A stretch of 64,000 bases of DNA from JANNSX01 sp963741525 (GCA_963741525.1 CAVUIW010000005.1:1-64000); one strand, 5' to 3'; shown: positions 8,869 through 19,386, counted from the first letter of the stretch. The notes: generated by a model not told the origin, from the sequence alone. Numbers and translations: made by a program.

Positions 8869-9849
8869 TCAGTACTTCAGGTCGAGGCTGAAGTCCTCGG
8901 CGTTCAATGGCCCCTGCTGCATGCCGTTGCGGATCATGGCGTCGAGCACGCGCTGGACGTCGCCCGCGCCGATGTTCATTTCCTTCTTTACGACCGGCAG
9001 GATGAACCCCTTGGCGGCCTCCGGCGTCAGCTCCATGTGCTTGACGGCTGCTCCCTCGAGAGCGGCCCTGTCGGCCAGGAGCTCGGTGCGCGCTTTGTCC
9101 ATCACCTGCGCGATCTTCTTCGCGGTCTCCATATTGGCGCCGAGCCAATCGTCCTTTGCGTAGAGTCCGTCGGAGATGAGGGGCGTCGAAAGGTCCGCCA
9201 GCATGCCGGCCGCGATGTCGACGAGGCCCAGATTGGCGTTGGCCTTCATGCTCGCATAGAAGGGATTGATCGTGCAGACGGCATCGATGTTGCCTTGATC
9301 GAGCGCCGGCTCCTGCTCCGGGAACGGCAACACGACCACCTCGGTGTCCTCGATCTTGAGGCCGCCCGCCGCCAGATGGTCGCGCCATGCCAGCTCACAC
9401 AGACCGCCATTGGCGTTGAAAGAGATCTTCTTGCCCTTGACGCCGGCGAGATCCTTGATGCCCGATTTGGCCGAAGCGGCGATGTAGATGCCGCGCGCCT
9501 CGTTGGTCTCGTGCGAGAGCACGAGGAACAGCTTCACCGGCACGCCATTGAGGCGGCCGTTGATCGGCGGCACGACGGCCGAGTAACCGACCTCGGCTTC
9601 CCCGGACGCGACCGCCGCCACCACCGCTGGACCGCCCTGAACAGGGATCAGCTCGGCATCGATGCCGGCGTCTTTGAAGTAGCCCTTCTCGTTGGCATAC
9701 ATCGCCGGCAGCATGGAATCGGCGACGAGCATCGCGATCCTGACCTTGGCGTTTTCGGCGATGGCGCCGGTGCTGGTGCCCACTGCCATGGCGGCTGCGG
9801 CGACGGCAAGTCCGGTGCGCATCAAGCGGCTCAGACGAAGCTTCGACAT
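8869..9849 (-). CDS. ABC transporter substrate-binding protein (NMT1/SsuA-like)
   Basis: The 326-residue protein begins MSKLRLSRLMRTGLAVAAAAM with a Sec signal peptide ending near GAIAENAK. It is followed by a type II periplasmic binding fold (YANEKGYFKDAGIDAELIPVQGG, VASGEAEVGYS, LDQGNIDAVCTINPFY) characteristic of the NMT1/SsuA/TauA group. It captures a small organic anion in the periplasm. The ATG at 9849 has a strong GGGAGGAAAGG ribosome-binding site. It is the first gene of the cluster and faces the MarR gene, so the palindrome at 9912-9924 likely controls it. Confidence 0.9.
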   Translation of the reverse strand: MSKLRLSRLMRTGLAVAAAAMAVGTSTGAIAENAKVRIAMLVADSMLPAMYANEKGYFKDAGIDAELIPVQGGPAVVAAVASGEAEVGYSAVVPPINGRLNGVPVKLFLVLSHETNEARGIYIAASAKSGIKDLAGVKGKKISFNANGGLCELAWRDHLAAGGLKIEDTEVVVLPFPEQEPALDQGNIDAVCTINPFYASMKANANLGLVDIAAGMLADLSTPLISDGLYAKDDWLGANMETAKKIAQVMDKARTELLADRAALEGAAVKHMELTPEAAKGFILPVVKKEMNIGAGDVQRVLDAMIRNGMQQGPLNAEDFSLDLKY

Positions 9850-9903
9850 GGACCCTTTCCTCCCGATTATCTCAAGCCGCTTCTCCAACACTTCGGGGCT
9901 GGC

Positions 9904-9924
9904 TTGACAGCTTGACATTGTCAA
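9904..9924. promoter_or_regulatory. candidate MarR operator between divergent genes
   Basis: A perfect 13-bp palindrome, TTGACA-T-TGTCAA, occupies 9912-9924. It is preceded by another direct TTGACA half at 9904-9909. The site lies 62 bases upstream of the binding-protein start and 15 bases upstream of the MarR start, the classical position for a MarR protein controlling itself and a divergent operon. One TTGACA could also be a sigma-70 -35 box. The operator role is inferred. Confidence 0.6.
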
Positions 9925-9939
9925 ACAATCTTGGCGGCC

Positions 9940-10449
9940 ATGTCAATGATCAATGCAAAGTCCTTGGCGCCGGCAGGGCGTGGCGCGGCGGCCGAGGAGC
10001 TTCGTGACCTGCTCTCCTATCGCGTGGCGCTGCTCGGCCGCGTGAACGACCGGGTGGGACAGGCCGAGATTCAAAGGCGGTTCGGCATCACGCTCGGGCA
10101 ATGGCGCGTGCTCGGCGTCGTCGGCTATCTGGGCGAGGCGACCCTGAGGACCGTCGCCCGGCAGGCCTTTCTCGACGAGGGCCAGGTCAGCCGTTCGGTC
10201 GCGGCTCTCGTCCGGCGTGGATTTATCCGGCGCCTCGTCAACGACAGAGATCGCCGCGAAAGGGGCTTGCGCCTCTCGGCATCCGGCGGGCGGCTGCACG
10301 GCCGCGTGCTCGACTACGCCCGCAAAGTGAACAGGCCCGGCGCCTATGGGCTGACCGATGCCGAGCAGCGCGACCTCATGCGTCTGTTGGACAAGGTGCT
10401 CGAGCGCGTCCATGCGGACTATGCGGCCCTCAAGCGATCCGAGCCTTGA
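9940..10449 (+). CDS. MarR-family transcriptional regulator
   Basis: The 169-residue protein has a winged helix-turn-helix: QRRFGITLGQWRVLGVVGYLG, then TVARQAFLDEGQVSRSVAALVRRG as recognition region, and a wing with VNDRDRRERGLRL. The C-terminal helix (EQRDLMRLLDKVLERVHADY) gives the dimer interface. It is divergent from the sulfatase/ABC operon and likely represses or activates it in response to substrate. ATG 9940 is used; a TTG nine bases upstream and an ATG at 9946 are alternatives. The start lies just after the candidate operator, supporting autoregulation. Confidence 0.88.
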   Translation: MSMINAKSLAPAGRGAAAEELRDLLSYRVALLGRVNDRVGQAEIQRRFGITLGQWRVLGVVGYLGEATLRTVARQAFLDEGQVSRSVAALVRRGFIRRLVNDRDRRERGLRLSASGGRLHGRVLDYARKVNRPGAYGLTDAEQRDLMRLLDKVLERVHADYAALKRSEP

Positions 10450-10928
10450 GCCTGTCGCAGCAGAGCTTGAGCCCTGTACGCCGGCGCGGCGCAAAGCGGC
10501 GCCCCTGGTTGCCGGCCAGCCAAGGGACCAGCGTCTCATCGGCCCGATCTCGCTCGACGAGGCGACCTCACAACGGACGGTTCGCGCCGTGGAGGGCGAG
10601 ATCGCCATCAGCCTCGCCGCGGGTGTGGTTTCGGTCACGGACCGGCCAAGCGGGCGCACCGCCGCATTCGCGCTCGCGGCCAATCGGAATCTGATGTCCA
10701 TGATCAAACAGCAGGATCAAGCTGGCGCCGACGTCACGCAGCAAACGCCGCTCGGGCTCGCGCGCTCCTCGGGCACGCTCGATGCCGGGCTCATCATCGT
10801 CCGAGCCTGGGGACAGCGCGACGCGAGCGGAGCGACCAAGTTCAACCAGGCTGGCTTCTGGGTGCTGATCGGGAAGGCCGCGGGTCCATACGGGGATCGC
10901 GCGCACGACCTCTACCGGCGGGCCGGGT
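10450..10928. other. 479-bp stretch without a supportable gene
   Basis: No ribosome-binding site plus recognisable protein was found on either strand. Open frames exist on both strands because of the high GC content. The least bad is a plus-strand frame containing GLIIVRAWGQRDASG and AGFWVLIGKAAG, but it has no clean start and resembles no family known to me. It could be the remnant of a decayed gene. Confidence 0.5.
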
Positions 10929-11210
10929 TCACCCGAACATCTTGTCGCCGCGCTCGTCGATGATCTGGCGGCCTTTCGAGAGCGCGAACCCGGCCGCCTC
11001 ATCCTCGCCCGCGAAACGGTCGGCGCGGACGAATTTGTGCTCTTTTCTTTCGCCATCGATCTCCTTGGCGATGATGCCGGCGAGCTGGAACTGACCGCCC
11101 TCCTTGTAGGGCCGCGCCTCGATTGTGAAGCCCTTGTACTCGGCGGTTTTGGCAGGCGCTCCGCTGCCGGTCTCCGACCCGCCGCCGAACAGCTTCTTCA
11201 GGAAAGACAT
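10929..11210 (-). CDS. HlyU-family protein
   Basis: The 93-residue protein starts MSFLKKLFGGGS, then carries YKGFTIEARPYKEGGQFQLAG, KEIDGERKEHKFVRAD and KGRQIIDERGDKMFG. This is the layout of the HlyU domain, a small dimeric winged-helix-like protein. HlyU of Vibrio activates haemolysin transcription, but in Alphaproteobacteria the family is widespread and its role is mostly unknown. The conserved DGE..EH.F.RAD core is intact. It is monocistronic. Confidence 0.85.
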   Translation of the reverse strand: MSFLKKLFGGGSETGSGAPAKTAEYKGFTIEARPYKEGGQFQLAGIIAKEIDGERKEHKFVRADRFAGEDEAAGFALSKGRQIIDERGDKMFG

Positions 11211-11275
11211 GGGGGGGAACTCCGGTCCGTGCCAGCCTCGATCGGCAGGGACTTTACGCCCGGGCTAGGCCCTGT

Positions 11276-11386
11276 TCAATCGCGGCCCCCGTCCCAGAGC
11301 TGCGGGGCCATGAAGAACCGCGGCAGGAACAGCGCGAAAAACGCCAACACCGCCAGCAGCGCCGCGCGGCGCCAGGAGAAAATCAT
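11276..11386 (-). CDS. putative 36-residue single-pass membrane protein
   Basis: An open frame from ATG 11386 to TGA 11276 reads MIFSWRRAALLAVLAFF followed by ALFLPRFFMAPQLWDGGRD. It has a positively charged N-terminus, about 15 hydrophobic residues and a polar tail, the form of a small inner-membrane protein. GGAG lies seven bases upstream of the ATG. It fills the otherwise empty gap between the HlyU-like gene and the flavin reductase. There is no family assignment, and chance occurrence cannot be excluded at this length. Confidence 0.5.
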   Translation of the reverse strand: MIFSWRRAALLAVLAFFALFLPRFFMAPQLWDGGRD

Positions 11387-11609
11387 CGCTCAACTCCACA
11401 GCCAGTGCATCGTCGTCGCCGGAGGATGGAGCGGGCATTTGCCGGCCGCTGCGGAACCGCGGCGATCAGGCAACAGAGCGGCGGCGGAAGTGGGGCGGGA
11501 TGCCGACGGATGGCGCGGCCGCGAGGCGTGCCCTGGACGTTTGGAAATTGTGATCGCGCTGGCGGCGCGGTAGGGTGCCCTCCCATCCTCCACGACCGAT
11601 CGGCACCTC

Positions 11610-12272
11610 ATGCATTACGATCCGCGCAAGGACAACTGTCCCCTCCCCTTCGACCCTTTCAAGAGCTGCACGGTGCCGCGCCCGATCGGCTGGCTTTCAA
11701 CGATCTCCAAGAGCGAACAGACAAACCTCGCCCCCTTCAGCCAGTGGCAGAACATCACCTATGACCCGCCGATCGTCATGTTCTCGGCCGACCAGCACGT
11801 GGACGCGCGCAAGAAGGATACCGTCGTCAATGCCGAGGAGACGGGCTATTTCGTCTGGAACATGGCGACGTACGATTTGCGCGAGGCGGTGAACAAGTCG
11901 GCGCAGCCGGTGGCGCGCGGGGTGGACGAGTTCGCGCTGGCGGGCGTCACCAAGGCCCCCTGCGTCGAGGCGCCGGGCCCGCGTGTCGCGGAAAGTCCCT
12001 TCGCCTTCGAGTGCCGCTACATGACGACCTTGCGCTTTCCCGGCACCACCAAGGTCTCCGATGCCGACGTGGTGTTCGGCGAGGTCGTGCGCATTCATAT
12101 CGACGAGCGCTACGTGCTGGCATCCGGCAAGCTCGACATCCTGAAGGTGCGGCCCATCGCGCGGCTCGGCTACTACGACTACACGAGTGTCACCGAGATC
12201 TTCGAGATGCGGATTCCCAACGTAAGTAGTGATGAGCTCGCCGGACTCGAGGGCCGGCCGCGGAAGAGCTGA
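11610..12272 (+). CDS. flavin reductase family (DIM6/NTAB) protein
   Basis: The 220-residue protein contains a flavin reductase-like split barrel: FKSCTVPRPIGWLSTIS, NLAPFSQWQNITYDPPIVMFS, KDTVVNAEETGYFVWN, and GEVVRIHIDERYV. The PRPIGW ... N(x)APFS pattern binds FMN. Members reduce free flavin for two-component monooxygenases or act as FMN-binding oxidoreductases. The partner enzyme is not obvious; a broken LLM monooxygenase lies 34 kb away. The stop abuts the convergent gene that ends at 12273. Confidence 0.88.
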   Translation: MHYDPRKDNCPLPFDPFKSCTVPRPIGWLSTISKSEQTNLAPFSQWQNITYDPPIVMFSADQHVDARKKDTVVNAEETGYFVWNMATYDLREAVNKSAQPVARGVDEFALAGVTKAPCVEAPGPRVAESPFAFECRYMTTLRFPGTTKVSDADVVFGEVVRIHIDERYVLASGKLDILKVRPIARLGYYDYTSVTEIFEMRIPNVSSDELAGLEGRPRKS

Positions 12273-12515
12273 CTACCAGCTGATATCACCGCTGAAGTAC
12301 GGCACGCGGATGCGCACACGCCGGTTCTTCTCGTCGACTTCGACGCTGGTGTAGGGGGCGTCGACGGTAACCTTGTCCGGCGAAACGTCGACATCGGCCG
12401 ATGGGGCTTGCACAAGAACCGAGGCGCCGTCCTCGTCGACCTCGGTCGCGGGAGCGCTGGCGGCGACAGCCGTTGCGGCAACGGCGGCAAGCGCCAGCAT
12501 CGGGAGTACTTTCAT
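12273..12515 (-). CDS. small secreted hypothetical protein
   Basis: The 80-residue protein starts MKVLPMLALAAVAATAVAAS, a Sec signal peptide, and then has an acidic mature part rich in Val and Asp (EVDEDGASVLVQAPSADVDV, VEVDEKNRRVRIRVPYFSGD). The alternating V-D-V pattern suggests a short beta-sheet. No family was recognised. It is convergent with the flavin reductase gene and lies just downstream of msrB on the same strand, 83 bases away, so it may share the msrB transcript. Confidence 0.75.
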   Translation of the reverse strand: MKVLPMLALAAVAATAVAASAPATEVDEDGASVLVQAPSADVDVSPDKVTVDAPYTSVEVDEKNRRVRIRVPYFSGDISW

Positions 12516-12598
12516 GACGGAATCTCCTGTCGGGTTCGTAAGTTGCATGAACACTGGACGATGAGCCGCTGGAATGCAACCCGAAGCACCGCGCCGCC

Positions 12599-13063
12599 TT
12601 ACGCCTTCGGGCGGAACACGAGCGCGACGCCGTTCATGCAGTAGCGCTTGGCCGTAGGCTTGGGGCCGTCGTCGAAGACGTGGCCGAGATGGCCGCCACA
12701 GCGCCGGCAGTGCACCTCCGTGCGGGTTGTAAAGATCGTGTTGTCCTCTTCCGTGCCGATCGCATTCGGCAGCACGTCGAAGAAGCTCGGCCAGCCGGTG
12801 CCGGAGTCGTATTTGGTGGTGGAGGCATAAAGCGGCAGATCGCAACCGGCGCAGTTATAGATGCCCTCTCGCTTTTCAGCGTTGAGCAGGCTCGAGCCCG
12901 GCCGCTCGGTGCCGGCCTCGCGCAGCACCGCGTACTGCTCCGGCGTGAGGATCGACCGCCATTCGGCGTCGGACTTGGTGATCTCGAAAGTCCCGGCGGC
13001 CAAGGCGGGGGTGAGCGCGACGAGGCTGGCGGTGGAGAGGAGGAAAGCGCGGCGATGCAGCAT
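12599..13063 (-). CDS. msrB: peptide-methionine (R)-S-oxide reductase, exported
   Basis: The 154-residue protein reduces methionine-R-sulfoxide in damaged proteins. It starts MLHRRAFLLSTASLVALTPALAAG, an export signal with an RR pair. The MsrB fold follows: YNCAGCDLPLY (C71, C74) and HCRRCGGHLGHVF (C119, C122) bind structural zinc, and C142 in RYCMNGVAL is the catalytic cysteine. GWPSF and the His of HLGH are also present. The leader places it in the periplasm, unlike the separate MsrA at 44727, which has no obvious leader. Cysteine enzymes in the periplasm need an electron donor; none is adjacent. Confidence 0.93.
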   Translation of the reverse strand: MLHRRAFLLSTASLVALTPALAAGTFEITKSDAEWRSILTPEQYAVLREAGTERPGSSLLNAEKREGIYNCAGCDLPLYASTTKYDSGTGWPSFFDVLPNAIGTEEDNTIFTTRTEVHCRRCGGHLGHVFDDGPKPTAKRYCMNGVALVFRPKA

Positions 13064-13425
13064 GGGAGCCTCCGGGATTGGGGCGGCGATTTCAGGAGAC
13101 TTACGTGGCGGCGAAGGGCCCGGATGCCAAGGCACGATGATGTGATAGAGTGTGAGGGATGGCCCTGCCGGTCCCGGACTCTCGATTTGCCGCGCCGCTT
13201 CAATTCCCGTCATGGCCGCGAAGGCGGCCACCCAGACAAGCCAGAGTTAGGCAAAGCGTCCCCGCTCGGATGGTCAACGCCACGCGTAAGTGGCAGGTGA
13301 TCAGCCCCTGATCGCAAGTGCGTTTCCGGAGACTTGTGTGGGTGTCCGCCGTCCATGCAGAGCATGGCTTCGCCAATGACGCGGCCATGACGTTGAGGAT
13401 GCGGTGGCGCGCCCCGCGAGCGGTC

Positions 13426-13871
13426 TCATGCCAGGCGGCCTCTAATAGAATACGCATGCGTCGCATCGGGCTCGTCGATGGGCCTGAAACCGAGACTCTC
13501 GCAGAACGCTGCGGCTTCCGGTGCACCAGGCGCTCGCAAGCGGACGCGCTCCAAGGCCTGGGCGCGGGCGAGCAACTCGGCCACAAGCTGCCGGCCGAGC
13601 CCCCAGCGGCGATGGCATTGCGCGACATAGACATGCCGCAGCCGCCCGACGGACCGCCCGCTCGTGTCATAGGGATCGCGGTTGAGCCCGCCGATGGCCG
13701 CGCGCCGTCGAAGAGGCCAAGCAAACATTCACCGGGCTTGTCGAAGCGGTTCGCGCCGGAGTGCCACTCGGCGATGAGGCGATCGAGGAAGGGGTGGCCG
13801 GAGGCGCGGGCTTCGAGGGAGAGTTTGTCTATTCCGCACAAGTCTGTTTCAGATACGGCGGCGAGGGTCAT
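13426..13871 (-). pseudogene. GNAT-family N-acetyltransferase, frameshifted
   Basis: The N-terminal part from ATG 13871 reads MTLAAVSETDLCGIDKLSLE to GECLLGLFDGA. Homology then continues in another frame as AAIGGLNRDPYDTSG, the acetyl-CoA-binding HRRWGLGRQLVAELLARA, and AAAFCESLGFRPID, ending at 13426. The frame change lies near 13697-13706 in a GCGCGGCC run, a place prone to indels. Joined, it would be a normal GNAT of about 147 residues with the V..HRR.G.GR.L motif. It is either a real pseudogene or a consensus error. Confidence 0.75.
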
Positions 13872-13910
13872 GCGCGGTACAGTGCTATCCGCCGTCCATT
13901 TGAGCACCAC

Positions 13911-14690
13911 TCAGAAGCTCCAATAGGCTCCTCTAATTCCGCCAAATACGTGGGTACGAGCAAATGGATTTTCGCCTACCTCTCTTAGAACCACGCGCAG
14001 AGAACTCTCAAACTGTTCCAGGAAGATCGCTTCCGGCTCCCCCACATCGCCCAAGTAAACCAGCAGCTCGACATTGTGTCGGATGATTTCGAGTTTCCGC
14101 CGTGCCGATCGGCGCAACTTGCTTGGCAGCACGTCGAGCAGCCCCAATCGAAGCGCGTCGACAATCTCCTCGGTTGGTCGGGCGATCTCCTCGTATGTGA
14201 TTTCATCGCCAAGCTTCACAAATGCTGAGTAGCCCGGAACTGATCGGCCGTCTCGCATCGCTTCGTCGGCGTTGTGACGGTCGTTGCCGTGCCGACTCCG
14301 CCGACCGTCCGGGCGAGGCCAACTCATGCCGGCGGTGACAATCTGATAATTTGAGCATGTTTCGCCAAAGCTTATGGACGCATCTACAACGGAGTCCTGA
14401 CCAAACGGCTCGACACAAATGTCGGCCTCGTCTGGAACTTCGGAACGCTCGGTGAATGCAAGCAGCGGCAGCACTTCATCTTCGCGTAGTTTTGCTTCTG
14501 CCACTGTCCAAGGCGCGGCGCCAAATCTGACCACATTGCTGAACAGCGGACTTGCTCGTCGTGCTAAGCTCAGCATACGCTCGTACTCACGGCACGCACC
14601 AACCGTATGCAAATGACCACGGACGAACGGATAACCGGACTGCGTTAGGTCATCAGGGTTCACATTGGTGGTGGGCAGCAGACCGTTCAT
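13911..14690 (-). CDS. hypothetical protein
   Basis: A 259-residue protein of unknown family. ATG 14690 is chosen with GGAG nine bases upstream; TTG 14705 is an alternative. It has no signal peptide or membrane span. The N-terminal half contains GACREYERMLSLARRASPLF and DEADICVEPFG; the C-terminal half is helical and charged (DVLPSKLRRSARRKLEIIRH, IFLEQFESSLRVVLREVG). Base composition is noticeably less GC-rich than the neighbours. With the DUF2442/DUF4160 pair upstream, this hints at an accessory island between msrB and rpoD. Confidence 0.7.
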   Translation of the reverse strand: MNGLLPTTNVNPDDLTQSGYPFVRGHLHTVGACREYERMLSLARRASPLFSNVVRFGAAPWTVAEAKLREDEVLPLLAFTERSEVPDEADICVEPFGQDSVVDASISFGETCSNYQIVTAGMSWPRPDGRRSRHGNDRHNADEAMRDGRSVPGYSAFVKLGDEITYEEIARPTEEIVDALRLGLLDVLPSKLRRSARRKLEIIRHNVELLVYLGDVGEPEAIFLEQFESSLRVVLREVGENPFARTHVFGGIRGAYWSF

Positions 14691-14771
14691 TGGTTCGGTC
14701 TCCAATAGCGAGTGGGGTCTGCATTTGCGCGTCAGGCGACTTGCCTACTGAGGATGGTTGCGCGCGCAAGC

Positions 14772-15044
14772 TCACTCTGCCGCGGCTGCGGCCTGCTTCA
14801 GCAGCCCGGCATCCAGCAAATCCTTGTGGAGCGCCCACGGCGCCATGTCGTAGCCATTCGGCCAGGTTGGAGCGCCGGATTCCAGGAACACGCGAGCGAA
14901 AAAGTGGGGATCGCGCAAAGGCACGATCATGGAACCCGAACTCGACACAATCCGCCGGCAGTCGAAGACCCCGGTCGTACCGTCCGAAAATTGCAGCTGA
15001 AGCTGGAAATCAGGAAGCACCTGAACTTTTATCACCTTGATCAT
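14772..15044 (-). CDS. DUF2442 domain protein
   Basis: The 90-residue protein matches DUF2442: it begins IKVIKVQVLPDFQLQLQFSDG, followed by GVFDCRRIV and a conserved PTWPNGYDMAPWALHKDLL near the end. These small proteins often sit beside DUF4160 genes, and such pairs behave genomically like toxin-antitoxin modules, though biochemistry is lacking. Its ATG overlaps the stop of the upstream DUF4160 gene by four bases, so the two are translated together. Confidence 0.87.
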   Translation of the reverse strand: MIKVIKVQVLPDFQLQLQFSDGTTGVFDCRRIVSSSGSMIVPLRDPHFFARVFLESGAPTWPNGYDMAPWALHKDLLDAGLLKQAAAAAE

Positions 15045-15304
15045 TCGTCGGCTCCCGGAATCTTCACGGGCAACTCTCCCAATTCCACCAAGTGCCAGTT
15101 GGCGATCAGCTCGGGCCTATGTTGAGCGGCCCAATCCTTGACGATACGCGCAGCTGTCCGAGGCAATTTTCCAGCGATCACTTCACCCGTTTCGATACTG
15201 ATGTTCGCTTCGTGACCCTGATATTCCGCTGAGAAGTGCGGCGGCGGATGATCGAAGAAGTACATCCGAACGGCGATGCCATAGAAGAAAGAAATCGTCG
15301 GCAT
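15041..15304 (-). CDS. DUF4160 domain protein
   Basis: The 87-residue protein has the DUF4160 hallmark: MPTISFFYGIAVRMYFFDH, PPPHFSAEYQGHEANISI and a C-terminal WAAQHRPELIANWHLV. ATG 15304 gives the family start MPTI; a GTG six bases upstream is possible. It is the first gene of a coupled pair with DUF2442. The conserved His-rich PPPHF segment suggests a catalytic or metal role, but none is established. It lies only 12 bases upstream of the rpoD stop, reading toward the pair. Confidence 0.87.
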   Translation of the reverse strand: MPTISFFYGIAVRMYFFDHPPPHFSAEYQGHEANISIETGEVIAGKLPRTAARIVKDWAAQHRPELIANWHLVELGELPVKIPGADE

Positions 15305-15315
15305 CGCCACCCCGC

Positions 15316-17394
<2,079 letters not shown>

Positions 17395-17469
17395 CAAAAC
17401 TCCGCTCGGATTGCCGCCCTGCTATCAGGGATGATCGCGAAAACACCCCCTACCCTATGTGGACGGCCT

Positions 17470-19386
17470 CTATGCCGCTGGACGGCCCCTCAACGGGGCC
17501 TCCGGCTGCAATGTTTCCATTGTGTTCTGCTTGTCCCGGATCTCAGCGAGCGCGGCCAGGGCCTGATCGGTGCCCTCGCGGACCAGCGTCGCCTCGGCGG
17601 CGGCCATATCCTGGGTCAGGCCTTCGAATTTGTGTTGCAAAGCCAACAACTCCCGCCAGGCCGACAAAACCTTGTCCGGGTCTGCACCGGGCTCGGCAAA
17701 TCGATCGCTATTGTGTGTCAGGGCGCGGTGCACAAAGCCCACGCCATCCTCGAGGCCTAACTGGGTCAAATGGGTGCTGACAGTCTCCGTGTCAAGGGGG
17801 GCGGCGTCAGCGTGAATGCGGAGCAACCCGTCGCGCAGCCGGTCGAGGGCGGGCGTCGACAGTTTCATCGCGGCCACCTCCTCGGCGACCTCGTCGATGA
17901 GCCAGGGGTGGTTCATCAGGGTTTTGAGCATCAGGGCCTGGCGAACCAGATCCTGGTTGACGCCGACGACGAGGGAGCTGTTGGCGAGCGCACTGCGCGA
18001 GGGAACGGGCTGGGGGGCGAAAGTGCTTTTCTTCTGCCCGATCGCCCGGTCGCGGGCGCGCCAGTCGGCCGCCGGCATGCCGGCACGACCCGGAGCGCGA
18101 CCTGACGCCTTCACCGCCTGCCAGTTGTAGTCCTTGAGACGCTGACGCAGCTCGCGCTGATATTCCTCGCGCACCGCCCGATCCTGGATGGCCTCGCCGA
18201 GCTTCTCGACGCGCTGGCCGAGTGCGGCGCGCCGCTCGGGCGTGTCGGCCGGCTCGCGCTCGCGCTCACGCCTCCAAAGGACATCGAGCAGGCTCGCGGC
18301 GTTCGAGAGCACGCGGCGGGCGGCTTCCGGCCCCTGCTGACGCACGAGATCGTCCGGGTCTAGCCCAGAGGGCAAGAAGGCGAAGCGCAGGCTCTTGCCG
18401 GGTTCGAGCAGCGGCAGCACGGTATCGATCGCCCGGTGCGCGGCCTTCTGGCCGGCGGTGTCGCCGTCGAAGCAGAGGATGGGCTCGGGGCCGAGCCGCC
18501 ACAGCAGCTTGATCTGGTCGGGGGTGAGCGCCGTGCCGAGCGGAGCCACCGCATGGCCGATGCCGGCTTCGGCGAGCGCGATCACGTCCATGTAGCCCTC
18601 GACGACGACGGCCGTTCCGGCGTCGTGGGCGGGGCTTCGCGCGCGCGCCGCGTTGTAGAGAATGCGGCCCTTGTGGAAGAGCGGCGTCTCGGGCGAGTTG
18701 AGATATTTCGGGGTCTGGTCGGGTTTGAGCGCGCGTCCGCCGAAGGCGATGATGCGGCCTTTGAGATCGGGGATCGGGATCATCAGCCGGCCGCGAAAGC
18801 GGTCATAGGGGACGGGGATGTCCGAGCCGCCGATCAGGAGGCCGGATTTCACCATCTCGTCCGTCGTATAGCCCTTGGCCGCCAGATGCTCCTTGAGCCC
18901 CGCGCGGCTGTCGGGCGCGTAGCCTAGGCGGAAGCTCGCGATGGTCGCCTCGGCGAGGCCGCGGCGCACCAGATAGTCGCGAGCGATCCGGCCCTCGGGC
19001 GTCTGGAGTTTTCCCTCGAAATAGGCGGCCGCCGCTTCCGACGCCACGGCGAGCCGATCATACTCATTCGATTGCCGCACCAGCTCCGGCGAGGGCTTGG
19101 GCATCGACACGCCCGCTTCCTCGGCGAGCCGCTCGACGGCTTCGGGGAAAGCGAGCCCCTCGGTCTTCATGAGAAACGTGAAGATGTCGCCGTGCTCGCC
19201 GGTCGCGAAGCAATGATAGAAGCCCTTGTGGTCGTTGACGGTGAAGGAGGGCGACTTTTCGACCTTGAAGGGGGAGAGCCCGATGAACTCGCGGCCCTGC
19301 TTGCGCAACGCCACCCGCCGCGACACCACCTGCGAGACCGGCAGGCGCGCACGAATCTCGTCGAGGAGCTGTGGGGGAAAGCGCAT
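17470..19386 (-). CDS. dnaG: DNA primase
   Basis: The 638-residue primase makes RNA primers at the fork. The N-terminal domain keeps GLSPFKVEKSPSFTVNDHKG and FYHCFATGEHGDIFTFL, but the CHC2 zinc ligands are largely replaced: the usual C-P-F-H is S-P-F-K and the usual C-G-C is C-F-A-T. Degenerate zinc sites are common in alphaproteobacterial DnaG. The catalytic core (RFRGRLMIPIPDLKGRIIAF), TOPRIM (VVVEGYMDVIALAEAG, CFDGDTAGQKAAHRA) and a C-terminal helicase-binding region are intact. It sits upstream of rpoD; yqeY, the usual next gene, is displaced by an inserted segment. Confidence 0.95.
   Translation of the reverse strand: MRFPPQLLDEIRARLPVSQVVSRRVALRKQGREFIGLSPFKVEKSPSFTVNDHKGFYHCFATGEHGDIFTFLMKTEGLAFPEAVERLAEEAGVSMPKPSPELVRQSNEYDRLAVASEAAAAYFEGKLQTPEGRIARDYLVRRGLAEATIASFRLGYAPDSRAGLKEHLAAKGYTTDEMVKSGLLIGGSDIPVPYDRFRGRLMIPIPDLKGRIIAFGGRALKPDQTPKYLNSPETPLFHKGRILYNAARARSPAHDAGTAVVVEGYMDVIALAEAGIGHAVAPLGTALTPDQIKLLWRLGPEPILCFDGDTAGQKAAHRAIDTVLPLLEPGKSLRFAFLPSGLDPDDLVRQQGPEAARRVLSNAASLLDVLWRREREREPADTPERRAALGQRVEKLGEAIQDRAVREEYQRELRQRLKDYNWQAVKASGRAPGRAGMPAADWRARDRAIGQKKSTFAPQPVPSRSALANSSLVVGVNQDLVRQALMLKTLMNHPWLIDEVAEEVAAMKLSTPALDRLRDGLLRIHADAAPLDTETVSTHLTQLGLEDGVGFVHRALTHNSDRFAEPGADPDKVLSAWRELLALQHKFEGLTQDMAAAEATLVREGTDQALAALAEIRDKQNTMETLQPEAPLRGRPAA

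Noticed and set aside
10568..11056. Minus-strand frame of 162 codons overlapping the HlyU gene
   Set aside because: Arg/Gly/Pro-rich composition, no ribosome-binding site, overlap with a clear gene, no family.
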